Source: Pseudogemmobacter faecipullorum
GTDB taxonomy: Bacteria; Pseudomonadota; Alphaproteobacteria; Rhodobacterales; Rhodobacteraceae
Length of the DNA: 64,000 nucleotides
NCBI RefSeq assembly: GCF_020539525.1
Contig: NZ_JACDXX010000007.1
Span: 1-64,000, forward strand
Reading direction: 5' to 3'
Numbering within the stretch: the first letter of the stretch is position 1; each line of letters begins with the position of its first letter. A program made the position numbers and the translations under genes. Shown here in pieces: positions 52,573 to 60,452 of this stretch. The notes under the pieces are model-generated. The model was not told the DNA's origin. It worked only from the letters and a program-made list of their open reading frames with translations, and made no database searches.

Positions 52573-54150
52573 ATGGCGAAAATTGCCTATATTCTGCTGT
52601 GCCATAAAGATCCGGCGGGGATCATTGCCCAGGCAAACCGCCTGACGGCGGCCGGGGATTGCCTGTCGATCCATTTTGACGCCCGCGCCAGTGCTGCAGA
52701 TTACCGTCAGATCTTTGAGGCGCTGAAAGATAATCCTGCGGTGGTTTTCGCTAGGCGGCGACAGAAATGTGGCTGGGGCGAATGGAGCCTGGTTGAGGCC
52801 ACGCTTGAGGCCCTGAAGGCCGCGGTCGGGGCCTTCCCGCGTGCCACGCATTTTTACATGCTGTCCGGGGACTGCATGCCGATCAAATCGGCAGAATACG
52901 CCTGGGCCTTTGTTGAGCGCGAAGATGTTGATTACATTGAAAGCTTTGATTTCTTCCGCTCGGACTGGATCAGGACCGGTATTCGCGAAGAGCGGCTGAT
53001 CTACCGGCATTTCTTTAATGAGCGCAGCCAGAAGAAATGGTTCTACCGCTCGCTGGCCTGGCAGCAGCGGCTGGGGCTGAAGCGGAAAGTGCCGGCGGAT
53101 CTGGCGATGCAGATTGGCAGCCAGTGGTGGTGCCTGCGCCGGCGCAGCGTGGAAAGCCTGCTCGACTTCATCGCGCGCCGCCGCGATGTGCTGCGCTTTT
53201 TTCGCCGGAGCTGGATCCCGGATGAGACCTTTTTCCAGACCCTGATCCGCCATCTGGTGCCTGACAGCGAAATCCGCTCGCGCACGCTGACCTTCCTGAT
53301 CTTCACTGATTACGGCATGCCGGTGAGCTTCCATAATGATCATTACGCGCTGCTTTTGGGCCAGGATTACCTCTTTGCCCGTAAGATCAGCCCCGATGCA
53401 CTCAGCCTGAAACAGCGGCTGGGCGAGCTTTACACGCGACGCGGTCAGCGGTTTCAGATTTCGGATGAGGGGCGCAATCTGTTTCGCTTTGTCACCGGGC
53501 GGGGGCGGATCGGCCGGCGCTATGCGCCGCGCTTCTGGGAGAATGATGCCAGCCTCGGGCGGGAGCGGCTGCTGCTGATGGTGACCTGCCGCAAATGGCA
53601 TGTCGCCAAACGGCTGAGCGCGCGCATCCGCAATGTGACCGGGCTGCATTGCGTCGATTATCTGTTCAATGAAGACCAGACCGCGCTGCCCGATCTGGGC
53701 GGCATTCAGACCACGCTGGAAAAGCGTACCCGGCATCGCCGGGCCCTGGTCAGGATGCTCTATGATTACTGGCAGACCGATCGGATGCTGTTCTGCATTG
53801 ATCCGGCCTCGGTCGAGCTGATGCAGGATTTCTACAAGGATAAAGCCGAGGTGCGGCTGCTGGAGATTGAATGCGCCTTCAGCGATCAGGATCTGATCGG
53901 CCATGCCCGGCGCACCGGCCTTGCCGGTCACGCCACGGCACCCGAGGTGATGGATCAGCTGCTGCAGACCATCCGCTATGATCTGGCCTTTGAAAGCGAG
54001 CAGATCCGCGAATGTGATTTTCCTGGCTACACCCGGATGTCAGAGCGACAGTCTGAGGCTGCCAATGCGCGCGCGCTCGCGGATTTCCTCGACATTCCGC
54101 TTGGCCAGGCGCTGAACATCGTCTCGACAAGCCATCTTTTTACCGACTGA
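52573..54150 (+). CDS. GT14-like glycosyltransferase with C-terminal DUF5928-type domain
   Basis: A 525-aa protein. The N-terminal half (1 to about 280; AYILLCHKDPAGIIAQANRL, FYMLSGDCMPIKSA, IGSQWWCLRRRSVESLLDF, WIPDETFFQTLI) is the core-2/I-branching beta-1,6-N-acetylglucosaminyltransferase fold (GT14). The rest (about 300-525) includes a P-loop-poor region, LLLMVTCRKWHVAKRLSARI, and EVMDQLLQTIRYDLAFES, which I take as the DUF5928-type domain found with GT14 in Rhodobacterales. No membrane helix or signal peptide. It faces the sulfotransferase gene and precedes a HIT protein. Confidence 0.8.
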   Translation: MAKIAYILLCHKDPAGIIAQANRLTAAGDCLSIHFDARASAADYRQIFEALKDNPAVVFARRRQKCGWGEWSLVEATLEALKAAVGAFPRATHFYMLSGDCMPIKSAEYAWAFVEREDVDYIESFDFFRSDWIRTGIREERLIYRHFFNERSQKKWFYRSLAWQQRLGLKRKVPADLAMQIGSQWWCLRRRSVESLLDFIARRRDVLRFFRRSWIPDETFFQTLIRHLVPDSEIRSRTLTFLIFTDYGMPVSFHNDHYALLLGQDYLFARKISPDALSLKQRLGELYTRRGQRFQISDEGRNLFRFVTGRGRIGRRYAPRFWENDASLGRERLLLMVTCRKWHVAKRLSARIRNVTGLHCVDYLFNEDQTALPDLGGIQTTLEKRTRHRRALVRMLYDYWQTDRMLFCIDPASVELMQDFYKDKAEVRLLEIECAFSDQDLIGHARRTGLAGHATAPEVMDQLLQTIRYDLAFESEQIRECDFPGYTRMSERQSEAANARALADFLDIPLGQALNIVSTSHLFTD

Positions 54151-54187
54151 CGCGCGCCCCGCGTCGCAGATCTGACAGGAGCCGACC

Positions 54188-54559
54188 ATGGCCTGGACTT
54201 ACGACCCGCAGAATATCTTCGCCCGCATCCTGCGCGGCGAGATCCCGAATAAGACCGTGGCCGAGACCGCGCATACCCTGGTGTTCCATGACATCGCGCC
54301 ACATGCGCCGGTGCATGTGCTGGCGATCCCGAAGGGCGCCTATGTGAATTACGATCATTTCGCGGCTGAGGCCTCGGAGGCCGAGATCGTAGATTTCCAC
54401 CGCACCACGGCCAAAGTGATTGCCGATCTGGGCCTGTCCGGCCCCGAGGGCTACCGCGCCATTACCAATGCCGGCACCTCGGGCATGCAGGAAGTGCCGC
54501 ATTACCATCTGCATATTCTGGGCGGCCGGGTGCTGGGCCGTCTGGTCGATAAGGCCTGA
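54188..54559 (+). CDS. HIT-domain protein (HinT-like)
   Basis: A 123-aa histidine-triad nucleotide-binding protein. IFARILRGEIPNKTVAETAHTLVFHDIAPHAPVHVLAIPK and the triad VPHYHLHILGG (His-x-His-x-His) are diagnostic. HinT-type enzymes hydrolyse AMP-linked phosphoramidates. GGAG lies about 10 nt before the ATG. A bidirectional terminator lies between it and the sulfur operon. Confidence 0.93.
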   Translation: MAWTYDPQNIFARILRGEIPNKTVAETAHTLVFHDIAPHAPVHVLAIPKGAYVNYDHFAAEASEAEIVDFHRTTAKVIADLGLSGPEGYRAITNAGTSGMQEVPHYHLHILGGRVLGRLVDKA

Positions 54560-54631
54560 GTGCCGCAGCGGCCCCGGCTTCACGGCACGGCTGCCCCGCG
54601 CCGCGCTTTGCAGCGGCTGCGGCAAGACCGC

Positions 54632-54660
54632 AAAAGCCCGGGCCTTGCGCCCGGGCTTTC
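54632..54660. terminator. Bidirectional terminator between HIT gene and soxZ
   Basis: AAAGCCCGGGC / GCCCGGGCTTT (54633-54659), an 11-bp perfect stem with a five-base loop, ending both convergent transcripts. Confidence 0.85.
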
Positions 54661-54689
54661 CCCTCTGCGGATGCCGCAAGGCGGCATGA

Positions 54690-55016
54690 TCAGCTCAGGA
54701 TAATCTCACGCGTGACCTCGGCCACGATGCCGCTGGCATCGGACCAGACCATGCTCAGCCGGCCGCTCTGGCGCGCTTGGAAGGTAAATTCGAGATAGGG
54801 ATTTTGCGAAATCGCGGTCTCGGGCTGCCAGCTGAGGATCAGATCATCGCCCAGATGCGCCTCGAAGGCGGTCAGGATATCGCGCGCGATGCTCTGGCCA
54901 GCGGCATCAATGCGCAGGCCGCTTTCCATGATATGGGTGATCTGGGCGCGGACCCGGACGATCTCATCTTTTGCCGGGGCCTCATTTGACAGCCAGATCC
55001 GGGGGGGATTTGCCAT
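54690..55016 (-). CDS. soxZ: Sulfur carrier complex subunit SoxZ
   Basis: A 108-aa immunoglobulin-like protein that pairs with SoxY to present the sulfur substrate in the periplasm. PPRIWLSNEAPAKDEIVRVRAQITHIMESGLR and NPYLEFTFQARQSGRLSMVWSDASG match the family. No signal peptide: SoxZ is exported with Tat-borne SoxY. GGGAG lies 7 nt before the ATG at 55016. Last gene of the minus-strand operon, 13 bp after soxY. Confidence 0.92.
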   Translation of the reverse strand: MANPPRIWLSNEAPAKDEIVRVRAQITHIMESGLRIDAAGQSIARDILTAFEAHLGDDLILSWQPETAISQNPYLEFTFQARQSGRLSMVWSDASGIVAEVTREIILS

Positions 55017-55029
55017 TCTCTCTCTCCCT

Positions 55030-55518
55030 TCAGAGGCCGCAGCCGCCGGCGGCGACGGTGATTTCCTGACGGATGTCAAAGCAGCGCCCGTCGCTCATCC
55101 GGGCGAGCGCGCGGATATGCATGCTCCCGATCAGCCGCAGCCGCACCGCGACATCGGCGGTACCTGTCAGAGGGGTAAAGCGAAAGCGGCAGGCCAGCGG
55201 CATCGGATTGCGCTCGGCCAGCACGATCAGCTCCTCGCACCACAGATCATCGCTCAGCTCTCCGGTCAGATAGGCCCGGACCGGCACCGCGGCAGGGTTA
55301 TCGCCAAGCGCGGGCAGATCGAGCGCAAGCCCGCCCGGCGCGGCAGTGGTTCCGGCCAGAAATTCGAGGGCGATCCGGTCCGATTCCGTTGTATCGGCCC
55401 GGGCTGTGGCGGTTGAGGTCTGGGCGAGGGCAGGGGGGGCGCCCAGCAGCGCGGCCGCGCCGAGCGCAGCCCCGCTGCCCAGCAGCTGGCGCCGGTTCAG
55501 ATCAGCGTAAGAAGTCAT
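55030..55518 (-). CDS. soxY: Sulfur carrier protein SoxY
   Basis: A 162-aa periplasmic protein with a Tat signal (LNRRQLLGSGAALGAAALLGAPPALA). The C-terminal swinging arm ends VAAGGCGL, with Cys160 as the thiol that carries the sulfur substrate; the usual ending is GGCGG, so the last Leu is a small variation. The start could be 55518 or four codons earlier (55530). It overlaps the end of the flavoprotein gene by 17 bp and is followed by soxZ. Confidence 0.92.
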   Translation of the reverse strand: MTSYADLNRRQLLGSGAALGAAALLGAPPALAQTSTATARADTTESDRIALEFLAGTTAAPGGLALDLPALGDNPAAVPVRAYLTGELSDDLWCEELIVLAERNPMPLACRFRFTPLTGTADVAVRLRLIGSMHIRALARMSDGRCFDIRQEITVAAGGCGL

Positions 55519-56860
55519 TGAACATCCCATCTACCCAGACAAAATCCTCGGCCAGCAAATCGGGGGTGCGCACATCGACATCAATCTGCGTCTGATGCAC
55601 CTGATTGTCCTGACCAAGCGCGTAGGTGAACTGCACCGAGATCGCTTCGCGCGGCGCGCCGTTCACCAGCATATAGCACAGATTATCCGGCAGCTCGGCC
55701 AGCACCTCTTCGCCGCGCACCCTCTGGGCGAGGTTGCGCGAGACGATTTTGCCGATGTAATTCGCCACATGGGCCGATTTCGGATAATGGCCGAAATGCG
55801 GGCTGATCGCCCCCATGCTGTCGCCGATGATATAGACATCCTCATCCTCACGGGCGGTGAAATAGCGCGGGTCCATATCGGCCCAGCCGGTCGGCCTGCC
55901 CTCATCGGTTCTGCCGATCAGATCGGCATACCAGACCATATCGGCGGCCTGATGCGGCGGCATGAAGACCGCATCGTCAAAGCTGAAATCCCCGGCCTCG
56001 GTCGAGATCTTCTTATTCCAGGGATCGACCTCTTTCACCTTCGCATTGGGCACATGGGTGATGATATCGGGATAAAGCTCTTCAAAGGCCTGGCGGTAGC
56101 CCTGGCCGATCGGCCCGATCTGCGGCTTGGGATCAAGAATGATGATCTTTGCCGGAATTTTATGGGTCTTGAAGTGCCAGGCCATGACGCAGGCGCGCTC
56201 ATAGGGCGAGGGCGGGCAGCGATGCGGCGGCGGCGGCAGCGTCATCACAATGGTGCCGCCTTTGAAATTATGGATCTTATTTTTCAGCGCGATATGTTCG
56301 GAATTCGGAATATAGGCCGAGCCGAAGTTCTGACGGGTATATTCCGCCGCTGCCTGATCCTCGCCGAACCAGACATCATAGGCATTGCGGATGCCCCCGG
56401 CCAGGATCAGGAAATCATAGGCGACCTTGCCCTTTGAGGTAGAAACGGTTTTCGCTGCGCGGTCAAAGCCGGTGATCTCACACTGGACAAGGCTGTAGTT
56501 CCATTTCTGCGCCGGATGCAGCATGTCATGGGTCAGGAAGGCAGTATCGACCACGTCGATCAGCCATTTGTTCGACATCGGGCAGGACCAGAAGATCGGG
56601 TTGCGCTCGAGCACAATGATCTCGGCATCGGGCAGCTCCTCGCGCAGATGGCGCGCGGCGGACAGCCCGCCCCAGCCGCCGCCACAGATCACCACCCGCG
56701 GGCCTTTGCCCGGGGCCGTCACATTGCGCGGCAAGAGAAGGGTCTCGGAGGTCAGCGCGGCGGGGGCGGCGAGCAGCGGGGCTGCGAGGCCTGAAAACAA
56801 CGCGAATGACGGGGCGCCGGTCAGCAGCCTGCGGCGCGAAAGCGAGGATTTCAGCAGCAT
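55502..56860 (-). CDS. FCSD-type sulfide dehydrogenase flavoprotein (second copy)
   Basis: A 452-aa periplasmic flavoprotein of the FccB/SoxF family with a Tat signal (SLSRRRLLTGAPSFALFSGLAA). FAD loop ICGGGWGGLSAARHL (about 58-72). Three cysteines match those of flavocytochrome c sulfide dehydrogenase: Cys93 in IFWSCPMSN (covalent FAD in FccB), Cys215 in HRCPPSPYERA and Cys395 in DNLCYML (redox pair). It differs much from the paralogue at 57912 (loop WGG instead of FGG, longer N-terminus). Between the YeeE-like gene and soxY. Confidence 0.85.
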   Translation of the reverse strand: MLLKSSLSRRRLLTGAPSFALFSGLAAPLLAAPAALTSETLLLPRNVTAPGKGPRVVICGGGWGGLSAARHLREELPDAEIIVLERNPIFWSCPMSNKWLIDVVDTAFLTHDMLHPAQKWNYSLVQCEITGFDRAAKTVSTSKGKVAYDFLILAGGIRNAYDVWFGEDQAAAEYTRQNFGSAYIPNSEHIALKNKIHNFKGGTIVMTLPPPPHRCPPSPYERACVMAWHFKTHKIPAKIIILDPKPQIGPIGQGYRQAFEELYPDIITHVPNAKVKEVDPWNKKISTEAGDFSFDDAVFMPPHQAADMVWYADLIGRTDEGRPTGWADMDPRYFTAREDEDVYIIGDSMGAISPHFGHYPKSAHVANYIGKIVSRNLAQRVRGEEVLAELPDNLCYMLVNGAPREAISVQFTYALGQDNQVHQTQIDVDVRTPDLLAEDFVWVDGMFNDFLR

Positions 56861-56866
56861 GGGCGT

Positions 56867-57895
56867 TCAGTTCCTTCCCGGGTTGACCTGGCGCATAAAA
56901 ATCAGGCCAACAAGGATACCGGAGAGGATCCCAGGGGTCCCGACCAGACTGGCCAGAGAGAGCGTTGAGATACCACTCAGACTCTGCCCTATGGAACATC
57001 CCATGGCAAGTACACCGCCAAATCCCATCATTATGCCGCCGCTGGCCGCGAGCAGAGTGTGCTGCCCGGATCCGAAACTCTCGAGCGTGAAGCTGCGGGT
57101 CAGCAGCGCCATGACAAAAGCCCCGGCCAGGGTGCCGCCGACAATGGCGAGGGCGAAGCTGGCAGAGCGGCCGGTCGAGAGCATCAGCCAGAGCACCCCC
57201 TCGCCGATCGGGGCGATAAAGCTGAGCGAATTCAGGATTTTCGGGTCAAACGGGTCATTGGTACGAAAAGCGAGCCACCAGCCCATGACTATGCAGAGCC
57301 CGACGATCACCGCCATCAGTGCTTCGGTCCGGCTGTGCCGGATCAGCGGCAAAGCGAAAGCGAGCAGGAAGAGCGAGGGGATCCCGGCCGCCACCAGCGT
57401 GGCGCTGAGCCCGGTGAGGCCAAAGGCCGCAAGATAATCGCTGACCCGGACCGCACCGGTGGTCACGGGTCCGAACTGCAGCGCCTGGCGTGCCTCGGCC
57501 AGGATGCCGGTCAGGCTGGCCTGGGCGGCAAGGCCAAGGCAGAGCAGCACCAGAAGCGCACGCAGATTGCCCCCGGCCAGCAAGACCAGCGACCGCGCGC
57601 CGCAGGCATTGGCCAGCACCATACCAAAGCCAAAGATTGCCCCGCCAAGCGCCAGCCCGCCCAGCGGCAGGCCCCCGCGCAGCGGCAGCGAGGCTGAAAG
57701 ATCGGTCAGGCCGAACCAGTTCAGCGCCTGGCTGCCGCAAAGCGCCACCTCCAGCGCGAGGCCAAAGGCGCGCAGCGCCGACAGATCGCCGCCGCCGAAC
57801 AGGCCTTTCATGCCGCGCAGCAGGCAGAACTGACCCAGCCGTGCCGCCGCTCCGAACACGGCGCCCAAGGCGAGACCTGCAAGGACCGGGCTCAT
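56867..57895 (-). CDS. YeeE/YedE-family sulfur transporter (SoxT-like)
   Basis: A 342-aa membrane protein with about nine helices. Conserved cysteines of the YeeE thiosulfate/sulfur-transport family are present: Cys24 in RLGQFCLLRG, Cys98 in GMVLANACGARSL and Cys300 in GVLAMGCSIGQSLSG. In sox clusters such proteins are called SoxT. A very good ribosome site (GGAGG, 5 nt spacing) fixes the start at 57895. It lies between two FCSD flavoprotein genes, so it may import or export the sulfur product of their reaction. Confidence 0.88.
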   Translation of the reverse strand: MSPVLAGLALGAVFGAAARLGQFCLLRGMKGLFGGGDLSALRAFGLALEVALCGSQALNWFGLTDLSASLPLRGGLPLGGLALGGAIFGFGMVLANACGARSLVLLAGGNLRALLVLLCLGLAAQASLTGILAEARQALQFGPVTTGAVRVSDYLAAFGLTGLSATLVAAGIPSLFLLAFALPLIRHSRTEALMAVIVGLCIVMGWWLAFRTNDPFDPKILNSLSFIAPIGEGVLWLMLSTGRSASFALAIVGGTLAGAFVMALLTRSFTLESFGSGQHTLLAASGGIMMGFGGVLAMGCSIGQSLSGISTLSLASLVGTPGILSGILVGLIFMRQVNPGRN

Positions 57896-57911
57896 CTTTT
57901 CCTCCGCCGGA

Positions 57912-59198
57912 TCAAGGTGTTGTGCCCCAGATATCAGCCGAGACCGAAGCATACCAGCCTGCGCCATAGCTGGCCTCGGCCTGGCGGAAGCTGGCATCGG
58001 CATCAATCGGGCTGACCCCGCCTGCGCCCTCACGCTCGGCCAGTGTCTCGCCGTCGAAATAATAGACCCCGGCGACGGAAATGCCCCAGTCCTGGCCGAC
58101 AAGGCTGTAGCAGGTATTCACAAAGCTGGCCGGAGCCGGTTCGCGCCCGGCAAGTTCGGCGATGATGGCTGCAGCGGCGACTTTGGCCTGGGTATTGGCG
58201 ACAAAGCCCGATTTCGGCATCGGCGCAGCGATGGTGGCATCGCCGATCACATAGATGCCCGCGACCTGGGCGGATTCGAAACTATTGCCCTTTACCGGCA
58301 CCCAGCCGGTCTCATTGGTCACCCCGGCGCGGTCGGCGATCCGGCCGGCTTTCTGCGGCGGTACCACATTCAGCACATCGGCTTTGTGTCTTTCCCCGAA
58401 AGCGGTCTCAACCGTCAGGCTTGCCGCATCGACCCTGGTAACCCTGCCATCGTCATCGACGCCGACCCATTCGATCATATCGCCGTAAAGCGCCGCCCAG
58501 CCCTGCTGGAACAGGCTCTGTTTCGAGAATTTATCCTTGCTGTCGAGCAGCAGGATTTTCGATTTCGGCTTATTATGCTTCAGGTAATGCGCCACCATCG
58601 AGGCCCGCTCATAGGGGCCGGGCGGGCAGCGGAAGGCGCCATCGGTGATCGACATCACGAAAGTGCCGCCATCCTGCATCGCCTCGAGCTGCGCTTTCAG
58701 CAGCAGGGTCTGCGGCCCGGCTTTCCAGGCATGGGGTGCCAGTCCGGCGGCAGCCTCATCATAGCCTTCCAGCGCGCCCCATTTAATGTCGATGCCGGGC
58801 GAGAGCACCAGCCGGTCATAATCCAGCACCAGGCCATCCGAGAGCGTGACCTTTTTCGCCACGCCGTCGATCTGTTCAGCCGTGGCATGGATCACCTCAA
58901 CCCCGGCGGCCTTCAGCCCGTCATAGCTGTGGGTGATGCTGTCCCAGCTGCGCAGACCGGCGAGAAACAGGTTCGAGAAGGGGCAGGTGATGAAGCTGGT
59001 GGCGGGCTCGACCAGGGTGACTTTCAGCGCCGGGTTGTATTTCAGCAGATAGCGCGCGGCAGTGGCGCCGCCAAAGCCACCGCCGATCACCACGATACGG
59101 GCCGAGGCCGCTTCGGCGCGGATCAGCGCCGGGGCGGCAAGGACGCCGAGGCCAGCGCTCAGCCCGGACAGTACGGTTCTGCGGTTTGCCCGGATCAT
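57912..59198 (-). CDS. soxF: FCSD-type sulfide dehydrogenase flavoprotein (SoxF/FccB)
   Basis: A 428-aa periplasmic flavoprotein with a Tat signal (ANRRTVLSGLSAGLGVLAAPALIRA). FAD loop VIGGGFGGATAARYL (38-52). Cys72 in ITCPFSN matches the covalent-FAD cysteine; Cys191 in FRCPPGPYERAS and Cys363 in NTCYSLVG match the disulfide pair that reacts with sulfide. Its start overlaps the cytochrome gene by four bases (ATGA), so the two are made together, as in FccAB/SoxEF. Confidence 0.92.
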   Translation of the reverse strand: MIRANRRTVLSGLSAGLGVLAAPALIRAEAASARIVVIGGGFGGATAARYLLKYNPALKVTLVEPATSFITCPFSNLFLAGLRSWDSITHSYDGLKAAGVEVIHATAEQIDGVAKKVTLSDGLVLDYDRLVLSPGIDIKWGALEGYDEAAAGLAPHAWKAGPQTLLLKAQLEAMQDGGTFVMSITDGAFRCPPGPYERASMVAHYLKHNKPKSKILLLDSKDKFSKQSLFQQGWAALYGDMIEWVGVDDDGRVTRVDAASLTVETAFGERHKADVLNVVPPQKAGRIADRAGVTNETGWVPVKGNSFESAQVAGIYVIGDATIAAPMPKSGFVANTQAKVAAAAIIAELAGREPAPASFVNTCYSLVGQDWGISVAGVYYFDGETLAEREGAGGVSPIDADASFRQAEASYGAGWYASVSADIWGTTP

Positions 59199-59515
59199 TT
59201 GCCTGCCTCCGCGATGGCACGGGCGATGGCAGCGATCTGCGCATCATCATAGCCCTTCATATGGCGCTCCATCACCGTGGTGCCCGCAGGCGGGGCATCG
59301 CGGAAACTGGTCAGCTGTTCGATCAGCTCTGCCTGGCTCAACCCGCTGATCGCGGGGATAGAGCCGGGCGAGACCCCGTCCGGCCCATGGCAGGCCGAGC
59401 AGGAGGCGGCCAGAACCCGGGCCGCGGGATCGGCGGTTTCGGCAAAGCCTGGGGCGGGGATCAGGGCGGCGGCGAGAAGCGGCAGCAGAAACAGGGGAGG
59501 GGGGCTGCGAAACAC
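59195..59515 (-). CDS. Monoheme cytochrome c subunit (SoxE/FccA-like)
   Basis: A 106-aa class I cytochrome c with a Sec signal peptide (about 1-25). Heme site CSACH (39-43), likely axial Met82 or Met86 in TTVMERHMKGY. Overlap with soxF suggests it is the electron-accepting subunit of the sulfide dehydrogenase. FccA in purple sulfur bacteria is diheme; this one is monoheme. First gene of the operon; its promoter must lie in 59516-59640. Confidence 0.9.
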   Translation of the reverse strand: MFRSPPPLFLLPLLAAALIPAPGFAETADPAARVLAASCSACHGPDGVSPGSIPAISGLSQAELIEQLTSFRDAPPAGTTVMERHMKGYDDAQIAAIARAIAEAGK

Positions 59516-59908
59516 GGGAGGCGGCTCCTTGCTGGCGGGACACTGCGGCTGCAGTGAAATCGCTCATATGGCTAAGGTGTTATCGCGCAATTCTTTTCTG
59601 CAGCGCGCCTTGAGGCAAGCCCATAAAGACCGCCTGAGAGGATTCAGGACAGCCCTGCTGCTCTGCAGGGCCGGGGCGGAATAATTTCACCGCCATGGCG
59701 CCGGGGGAGAGGGAAATTCTTTTCCCCGCAGCGTTGCGGGGCAGCGCAGCAGGCCTGGATCTCTGGCCTCAGGCTCTGTGACTGCCGGGCGGCAAAAGCC
59801 GCGCAGCGGGTATGGGGGGCGCGTGGCCGGATGCCTGGTCCCGCCCGGATCCGGCGGCAAGGCGCCGCGCCGGGCAGAGAGGCCCGGCATGGCGCGGAAG
59901 TGCCGGGC
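59516..59908. other. Gene-free region upstream of the sulfur operon
   Basis: About 390 bp. It should hold the promoter of the minus-strand sulfur operon. I see a short hairpin (CCCCGCA-GCGT-TGCGGGG, near 59724-59741) without a T-tract and no clear operator or coding frame. Confidence 0.5.
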
Positions 59909-60229
59909 TCAGGCCCCGCCGCCGCAATAGGCCTCGGCCATGGCGCCGAATTGCTTATAGCGGTCCCAGAAGGCGTCATCAGCGGGCTTTTGCGAAATCC
60001 AGACGGTATGCGCCAGGTCGGGATCGCGGAAGAACTTGGCGGCGCGGCGCTGATCGCCGCCTTTCAGCGTCATATCCGCGACCTGCTGGATACAGCCGCA
60101 AAGTGTGCGGTTTGCGGATTTACGATCCGAACGCATACATGCCGATTCAATCGGACCAGCTGAAGACATCGGAACTGCGGTAAAAAGCACTGCTGCCGCA
60201 AGCGCGGCGGTAACGAGAGATTTCTTCAT
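59909..60229 (-). CDS. Small secreted Cys-containing protein of unknown function
   Basis: A 106-aa protein with a Sec signal peptide (MKKSLVTAALAAAVLFTAVPMSSA). The mature part GPIESACMRSDRKSANRTLCGCIQQVADMTL...RRAAKFFRDP...FWDRYKQFGAMAEAYCGGGA has four cysteines likely to form two disulfides. Very similar small proteins occur across Rhodobacterales, often with misleading names; no function is known. GAGG lies 6 nt before the ATG. Confidence 0.8.
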   Translation of the reverse strand: MKKSLVTAALAAAVLFTAVPMSSAGPIESACMRSDRKSANRTLCGCIQQVADMTLKGGDQRRAAKFFRDPDLAHTVWISQKPADDAFWDRYKQFGAMAEAYCGGGA

Positions 60230-60452
60230 GATCTGCCTCATCGTGCCGGGGTGCGGGCCGGATGTCCCAACACCTTACGGTCATTATTGTGAGGAGAAGT
60301 CTGCCAAAATGCCCGCAATATTTCAATGCTGCCAGGGCCGGGCCGGGGCCCGCTGCAATCGCGGCGGTCCGGCACAATTTCCAGGGGAATGCGGGGGATT
60401 CTGCCCCAGGATCGGCGGGAAGCCAGAGGCTGTCGCGAATTTGTGAGCGTGA

